Shown here: positions 59,224-64,000 of the stretch, one piece after another
Position numbering within the stretch: position 1 is the first letter of the stretch
How the letters are laid out: each line of letters begins with the position of its first letter
NCBI RefSeq assembly: GCF_004000825.1
Contig: NZ_BILZ01000002.1
Location: 248,001 to 312,000 of the forward strand
Direction of reading: 5' to 3'
DNA length: 64,000 nucleotides
Source of the DNA: Paenibacillus kobensis NBRC 15729
GTDB taxonomy: Bacteria; Bacillota; Bacilli; Paenibacillales; Paenibacillaceae
Position numbers and translations under genes: made by a program
The notes under the pieces: model-generated
The model's input: the letters and a program-made list of their open reading frames with translations, nothing else
Database searches by the model: none
Told to the model about the DNA's origin: nothing

Positions 59224-60519
59224 CTACATGTTCGCGATGATTTCGTTAGCGAACTCGGAGCATTTAACTTCTTTAGCGCCTTCCATCAGACGTGCGAAGT
59301 CGTATGTTACCGTTTTGTTGTTGATCGACGTTTCCATACCTTTGTAGATAAGGTCAGCCGCTTCTTGCCAGCCAAGGTGCTCAAGGAGCATTACGCCGGA
59401 CAGGATAACCGAACCTGGGTTAACAACGTCTTTGTCTGCATACTTAGGAGCCGTACCGTGCGTTGCTTCGAAGATCGCATGGCCCGTCAGGTAGTTGATG
59501 TTAGCGCCTGGAGCGATGCCGATGCCGCCGACTTGTGCAGCCAGTGCGTCGGACAGGTAGTCACCGTTCAGGTTGAGCGTTGCGATAACGTCGAAGTCCG
59601 TTGGACGCGTCAGAACTTGTTGCAGTGCGATGTCTGCGATTGCGTCCTTCACGAGAATTTTACCGGAATCCAGAGCAGCTTTTTGTGCAGCGTTAGCCGC
59701 TTCTTCGCCTTGCTCTGCTTTGATTACATCGTATTGGCCCCACGTGAATGTTTGTTCAGCGAACTCTTGCTCAGCTACTTCGTAGCCCCAGTTCTTGAAC
59801 GCGCCTTCCGTGTATTTCATGATGTTGCCTTTGTGTACGAGCGTAACCGATTTGCGGCCGTGTTTGATTGCATACTCGATCGCCGAACGAACGAGACGTT
59901 TCGAACCCTCTGCCGAAACTGGCTTGATACCGATACCGGAAGTTTCTGGGAAGCGGATTTTGTTAACGCCCATTTCTTGCTGCAGGAATGCGAGCACTTT
60001 CTTAACTGCGTCCGAACCGGCTTGGTACTCGATGCCTGCATAGATGTCTTCCGTGTTCTCGCGGAAGATAACCATGTCAACGAGCTCAGGACGTTTAACT
60101 GGCGATGGAACGCCGTTGAAGTAACGAACTGGACGAAGGCAAGTGTACAGGTCAAGCTCTTGGCGAAGCGCAACGTTCAGGGAACGGATGCCGCCGCCGA
60201 TTGGCGTCGTCAGTGGACCTTTGATTGCAACGATATATTCACGGATTGCCGTCAGCGTGTCAGCCGGCAGCCATTCGCCGTATTGGTTGAATGCTTTCTC
60301 GCCAGCGAATACTTCGTACCAAGCGAGTTTCTTTTCGCCTTTGTATGCTTTCTCTACAGCAGCGTCGAGAACGCGAACCGATGCGCGCCAGATATCGCGG
60401 CCAGTGCCGTCGCCTTCGATGAAAGGAATGATCGGATTGTTCGGTACTTGCAGAACGCCGTTTTGAATCGTGATTTGCTCGCCTTCAGTCGGCAGCGCGA
60501 ATTTTTCGAGTTGTGGCAT
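59224..60519 (-). CDS. icd: NADP-dependent isocitrate dehydrogenase
   Basis: Oxidative decarboxylation of isocitrate to 2-oxoglutarate. The 431-residue protein has [34 protein letters not shown] (substrate Ser/Asn/Arg), [31 protein letters not shown], and [25 protein letters not shown] with [13 protein letters not shown] (NADP site, GTAPKYA). All catalytic blocks are intact. GAGGAACC lies before the ATG. It lies between citZ and mdh on the same strand. Confidence 0.94.
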   Translation of the reverse strand: MPQLEKFALPTEGEQITIQNGVLQVPNNPIIPFIEGDGTGRDIWRASVRVLDAAVEKAYKGEKKLAWYEVFAGEKAFNQYGEWLPADTLTAIREYIVAIKGPLTTPIGGGIRSLNVALRQELDLYTCLRPVRYFNGVPSPVKRPELVDMVIFRENTEDIYAGIEYQAGSDAVKKVLAFLQQEMGVNKIRFPETSGIGIKPVSAEGSKRLVRSAIEYAIKHGRKSVTLVHKGNIMKYTEGAFKNWGYEVAEQEFAEQTFTWGQYDVIKAEQGEEAANAAQKAALDSGKILVKDAIADIALQQVLTRPTDFDVIATLNLNGDYLSDALAAQVGGIGIAPGANINYLTGHAIFEATHGTAPKYADKDVVNPGSVILSGVMLLEHLGWQEAADLIYKGMETSINNKTVTYDFARLMEGAKEVKCSEFANEIIANM

Positions 60520-60658
60520 GAATGGTTCCTCCTAGAAAATTGAATTAGTAGTCATAACAAAGCCCGGCGGATGCAAGCGCCTCGCAAGCCAAAGGCCCGC
60601 GGGCGGCTCCCGCCCGGCATGTACGTAAATGTTGTTGCGGCGAGACTGAACTTACGAA

Positions 60659-61771
60659 TTAACGCTCCGCAATTGGAACGTATTTCGCGTTCGACGGTCC
60701 CGTGTATTCAGCACGAGGACGGATGATCCGGTTGTTCTCGTACTGTTCAAGGATATGTGCCGTCCAGCCGGACAAGCGGCTGATCGCGAAGATCGGCGTG
60801 AACAGATCGCGCGCGATACCCAGCGTAGTATATACCGATGCCGAGTAAAAGTCTACGTTTGGCTTCAAACCTTTTTGGCCGGTCACGAGTTCTTCGATCT
60901 TCGTGGACATCTCGTACAACTCCAGGTTGCCCTTTTGTTTGCCGAGCTCACGGGACATCTTCATCAGATGTTTCGCGCGAGGGTCGCCGTTCTTGTACAC
61001 ACGGTGGCCAAAGCCCATGATTTTGTCTTTGTTGTTCAGCTTAGCTGTAATGTATGGCTCTACATTAGCGAGCGAGCCGATTTCTTCGAGCATAACCATA
61101 ACCGCTTCGTTGGCGCCGCCATGCAGCGGGCCTTTCAGCGTGCCGATTGCGGAAGTAACGCCGGAATAAATGTCCGACAGCGTTGCTACCGTAACGCGGG
61201 CAGAGAACGTCGATGCGTTCAGCTCATGGTCAGCGTGCAGCACGAGCGCTTGATCAAGCGACTTAACTGCTACATCGCTAGGCTCTTCACCGCTTAGCAT
61301 GTATAGGAAGTTGTGAGCAACCGATACGCCTTGCTTAGGTGCAATCGGGTCCTGCCCTTTACGGATGCGGGAGAACGCTGCTATTACCGTCGGCAGCTGC
61401 GCTTGCAGCTTGATCGCTTTGCGAACGTTCGCTTCGTAAGCCATGTCGTTCGCTTCGGCGTCATAGAGCGCCAGACTCGATACAGCAGTGCGGAGCGCTG
61501 CCATCGAGTTGCTGTCCTTAGGGTACAGCTTCATTTGCTCAATAATTTCCGATGGAATTGCAGCATACTCGCCCAGTTGACGATTAAGGTCGTCCAGTTC
61601 CGATTGCGTCGGAAGCTTACCGAACCATAGCAAGTAGGCAACCTCTTCGAAGGAAGCATTTTCCGCCAATTCATCGATATTGATTCCGCGGTACGTGAGT
61701 ACGCCGTCGATGATCGAGCTAATGGAAGATGTCGTAGCGACAATTCCTTCCAAACCTTTGGTTGCTGTCAT
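60659..61771 (-). CDS. citZ: Citrate synthase
   Basis: It condenses acetyl-CoA and oxaloacetate. The 370-residue Gram-positive type protein has DGVLTYRGINIDELAENASFEEV, LVLHADHELNASTFSARV, LKGPLHGGANEAVMVML (catalytic His), GFGHRVYKNGDPRAK (catalytic His) and NVDFYSASVYTTLGI (catalytic Asp). AGGAGAGAT lies before the ATG. Upstream, CTTTATCGACATCATAAAG (61902-61920) is a 6-base dyad with a 7-base centre; a CcpC-like LysR site in such a place would fit Bacillus, but the spacing class is not exactly that consensus. Confidence 0.93.
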   Translation of the reverse strand: MTATKGLEGIVATTSSISSIIDGVLTYRGINIDELAENASFEEVAYLLWFGKLPTQSELDDLNRQLGEYAAIPSEIIEQMKLYPKDSNSMAALRTAVSSLALYDAEANDMAYEANVRKAIKLQAQLPTVIAAFSRIRKGQDPIAPKQGVSVAHNFLYMLSGEEPSDVAVKSLDQALVLHADHELNASTFSARVTVATLSDIYSGVTSAIGTLKGPLHGGANEAVMVMLEEIGSLANVEPYITAKLNNKDKIMGFGHRVYKNGDPRAKHLMKMSRELGKQKGNLELYEMSTKIEELVTGQKGLKPNVDFYSASVYTTLGIARDLFTPIFAISRLSGWTAHILEQYENNRIIRPRAEYTGPSNAKYVPIAER

Positions 61772-62054
61772 GTGTTATCTCTCCTTTGGTTGCGGAATTA
61801 TACAATGAAAAAAGGCTCTCGTCTCATTTTCAACATTATTTATCATACCGTATTTTTGACGTTGAAGTGAACAAAACAGCCCAAATCCACAAATAGAATT
61901 CCTTTATCGACATCATAAAGTATTTTTAACCATGCCAAAAAAAGCTCTATGTAACGGCATAAATGGTTATTAATCATGCGTCCGAAATGGTAAAATGTCG
62001 TTACAGTCCGCATACCGTTATGCGAGGCATTCCACTCGTTTCCGGAGGAACGTT

Positions 62055-63593
62055 ATGACGATAGAACAACGGATCGGTATCATCGACATTGGCTCCAATT
62101 CCATTCGGCTAGCCGTATATGAACGAACGGCCAGCGGCGCTCACCGCGTAATTGACGGGAGCAAGCGTCCTGCAAGACTCAGCGGAGCCATCGATGAGCA
62201 AGGACGGTTAATGCCGGACAAAATCGACGAGCTAGTCGACATCATGAACCATTATCGGCTCATCTGCACCCACCACCGGACAGGACATATTCGTACCGTC
62301 GCTACGGCTGCGATCCGCAACGCAATCAACCGCGATGAAATTGTGGACCGCCTCCAAGAGGAAACCGGAATGACGATCGAGGTGATCTCCGGCGAAGAAG
62401 AAGCCCGCTTCGGCTTTCTTGGCATGATCAACTCGCTTGACGTCCGGGACGGCTTCCTGATCGATATTGGCGGGGGCAGCACGGAAATATCCCTGTTTCG
62501 CGACCGCACGCTTGTACAAAGCGTATCGTTCCCATTCGGCTGCGTAAATATGTCGCGATCCTTCCTGACGGAGGACGGCACATTGCCGGACACTACCTTA
62601 CAAACGCTAGAAGAAACGGTTCATGCAGCGCTTGAGCGCGAACCTTGGCTGCAATGGTCGCCGGGTCTTCCGCTTGTCGGCGTCGGCGGTACGGTCCGTG
62701 CACTGGGCAAGCTCGATCAGGCGATAAGCAAATACAGCTTCCCGCTCAATCACAATTACAACATCTCCGCAGCGCGTACGGACGATCTGTTCGAGCAGTT
62801 GCGGTTCGTTCCGACGGAGAAGCGGAACAAAATGCCCGGCTTGTCCAAAGACCGTGCTGACGTCTTCATTACCGGTCTAGCCATCCTGCGGGTCGTGTAC
62901 CGCAAGCTGCAATCGACCCACTATCTTGTATGCGGTGCCGGTCTTCGTGACGGCTTGTTCTTCGATACGCGCTTCTCGGCTAAGCCAAGACTCGATGATG
63001 TGCTCGGGTACAGCGTCCGCAACCTGTGCGCTTTGCACCCGGAAGCGCCGCCTATTCACGTCGTACAAGTGAACCGGATCGCCATGCAGCTGTTCGAAGC
63101 GTTAAACCGCCAGACGGAATTGCCCGAACGCGCCGCGCTGTGGCTCGATGCAGCTTCTACTTTGTTCCGTATCGGCGCATCCATCGACTACTACCAGTAT
63201 TCGAAGCATACGTACTATTTGATCATCAACTCGCATCTGAACGGGCTGTCCCACCGGGAGATCGTCATTATCGCGGCCATCGCTTCCTTCAAAGGGAAGA
63301 GCAAGCTTCGCCAGCAGCTTGCTGAATTCCGCGATCTGCTGAGCGAGAGCGACATCGAGACCGCAGCGCTGCTAGGCATGCTGCTGCAGCTGTCCATCGC
63401 GCTTGACCGAAGCGAGACGCAATCGATCGGCCGCTTGGCTGTAACGGCAGAGAACGGGATTCTGAAGCTGAGCGCCGTAACGAGCAGCGGCCCGCTCGAT
63501 ATCGAACGGGCCGAAGTGGACGAGCTGTCCAAAGATTTCCGTAAAGCGTGGAAGTTACTTCCTGTGCTGGAGATGCCTTACCATAACGGTTAG
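62055..63593 (+). CDS. ppx: Exopolyphosphatase / pppGpp phosphatase (Ppx/GppA)
   Basis: It degrades inorganic polyphosphate or pppGpp. The 512-residue protein has the actin-like ATPase start IGIIDIGSNSIRLAVYE, GHIRTVATAAIRNAINRDE, ISGEEEARFGFLGM, FLIDIGGGSTEISLF (phosphate 2), GVGGTVRALGKLD and a C-terminal HD-type helical region (TYYLIINSHLNGLSHREIVI). The start at 62055 has GGAGGAACG upstream; the frame from 61995 lacks a site. It is convergent with ppk1, a functional pair. Confidence 0.9.
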   Translation: MTIEQRIGIIDIGSNSIRLAVYERTASGAHRVIDGSKRPARLSGAIDEQGRLMPDKIDELVDIMNHYRLICTHHRTGHIRTVATAAIRNAINRDEIVDRLQEETGMTIEVISGEEEARFGFLGMINSLDVRDGFLIDIGGGSTEISLFRDRTLVQSVSFPFGCVNMSRSFLTEDGTLPDTTLQTLEETVHAALEREPWLQWSPGLPLVGVGGTVRALGKLDQAISKYSFPLNHNYNISAARTDDLFEQLRFVPTEKRNKMPGLSKDRADVFITGLAILRVVYRKLQSTHYLVCGAGLRDGLFFDTRFSAKPRLDDVLGYSVRNLCALHPEAPPIHVVQVNRIAMQLFEALNRQTELPERAALWLDAASTLFRIGASIDYYQYSKHTYYLIINSHLNGLSHREIVIIAAIASFKGKSKLRQQLAEFRDLLSESDIETAALLGMLLQLSIALDRSETQSIGRLAVTAENGILKLSAVTSSGPLDIERAEVDELSKDFRKAWKLLPVLEMPYHNG

Positions 63594-63608
63594 CGCCTCC
63601 GCTTGCGT

Positions 63609-64000
63609 TTAGTGATTATGCGAATGTGATTTCCATTTCGAAATATACTTCGCCTCGAACTGGCTCCTCATAGGGGCCAGTTCGTTCGTTACGCGCTCAT
63701 AGATGCCGGTCGAGAGCAGCTCATAAGCTTTCACGTTATCGTCCAAATTCATGTACAAAATATTTTTGATGGAGCTGCGAAGCCGTTCATCGAAGACCGG
63801 GCACATCAGTTCGATCCTCCGGTTCAAATTGCGGGTCATCCAATCCGCGCTCGACAGGTACACTTCCTCTTGCCCCCCGTTCTCGAACAGCATCAGCCTG
63901 GAATGCTCCAGGAACCGGTCGACGACGCTAATGACGCGAATGTTCTCGCTTCTGCCCAGCACGCCAGGTCTCAGACAGCATACGCCCCGAACGATAAGAT
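63609..64000 (-). CDS. ppk: Polyphosphate kinase 1 (C-terminal part, cut by window edge)
   Basis: The 3' part of ppk1, entering from the right edge; the frame remains open to base 64000. The translated part starts LIVRGVCCLRPGVLGRSENI, then IRVISVVDRFLEHSRLMLFE, YLSSADWMTRNLNRRIELMCPVFD and NLDDNVKAYELLS, all typical of the Ppk1 C-terminal catalytic domain. The conserved catalytic His lies in the missing portion upstream. The open frame from a GTG at 63962 is internal. It ends 15 bases from ppx, with which it is convergent. Confidence 0.9.
   Translation of the reverse strand, partial: LIVRGVCCLRPGVLGRSENIRVISVVDRFLEHSRLMLFENGGQEEVYLSSADWMTRNLNRRIELMCPVFDERLRSSIKNILYMNLDDNVKAYELLSTGIYERVTNELAPMRSQFEAKYISKWKSHSHNH

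Noticed and set aside
59365-60543. A 392-codon plus-strand frame antisense to icd
   Set aside because: icd has all catalytic motifs on the other strand; the antisense frame reflects codon bias.
61902-61920. A definite CcpC operator upstream of citZ
   Set aside because: The dyad is real, but its arms run TTTAT...ATAAA, not the usual ATAA-N7-TTAT order, so I mention it only as a possibility under citZ.

Overview
The window looks like chromosomal DNA of an endospore-forming, low-to-mid-GC Firmicute, most probably Paenibacillus or a close relative (Paenibacillaceae). Reasons: a gerA-type germinant receptor operon, gerM-rph-rdgB in the order known from Bacillus, three YheC/YheD-family ATP-grasp proteins, a sporulation-type asparagine synthetase (AsnO/YisO-like), strong AGGAGG ribosome sites, frequent TTG/GTG starts, and citZ-icd-mdh together. 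No rRNA, tRNA, CRISPR array, phage or complete insertion sequence was seen.

Layout. 1-4.5 kb: a minus-strand purine-catabolism group (xdhC cut by the left edge, mocA-like, an amidohydrolase/deaminase, pucR). 4.8-10.5 kb: the most unusual part. An adenylate-forming ligase, sbnA and sbnB (L-2,3-diaminopropionate synthesis) form a plus-strand operon flanked by three YheC/D ATP-grasp genes on the minus strand. The three YheC/D genes share an identical-spacing, non-sigma-A-like promoter block. 10.7-16.2 kb: a small conserved protein, asnO, a 33-residue membrane peptide, then gerM-rph-rdgB. 16.6-18 kb: two HAD-type phosphatases. 18.2-29 kb: two SDR genes divergent from a TetR regulator; two AT-rich unknown genes; an MFS exporter, WYL regulator and SDR operon; then a FAD monooxygenase, TetR and ABC exporter operon. 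29.1-34.8 kb: an APH-like kinase, a UDP-sugar/glycosyltransferase/LAB_N envelope operon divergent from a MarR regulator, and one small gene. 34.8-38.1 kb: an AT-rich run of small unknown or immunity-like genes and lipoproteins. 38.3-44.2 kb: chorismate mutase, an MBL hydrolase with a methyltransferase, and the gerKA-KB-KC operon. 44.2-48 kb: a split UxaA-type sugar-acid dehydratase plus SDR, divergent from a LacI regulator. 48-55 kb: ribokinase with type-2 IPP isomerase, nagBA, a KDG-kinase/DeoR pair and a membrane protein. 55-64 kb: recQ, mdh, icd, citZ, ppx and the end of ppk1.

How it fits together. Central metabolism (citZ-icd-mdh, nagBA, uxaA with kdgK), nucleotide clean-up (rdgB, deoxyribonucleotidase, purine genes) and sporulation/germination functions are interleaved with accessory resistance or export cassettes. 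The candidate undescribed system is the diaminopropionate/ligase/YheC-D locus. Its gene content predicts that L-Dap is made, activated as an acyl-adenylate, and perhaps ligated by ATP-grasp enzymes in the developing spore. The gene calls are well supported. The joint function and the sporulation promoter are inference.

Non-coding parts of note: a 113-bp tandem repeat after nagA, TGCACA-type palindromes upstream of gerM, an A-rich tract upstream of the uxaA genes, and a GC-rich spacer with a G-quadruplex-type motif and a long hairpin splitting icd from mdh.
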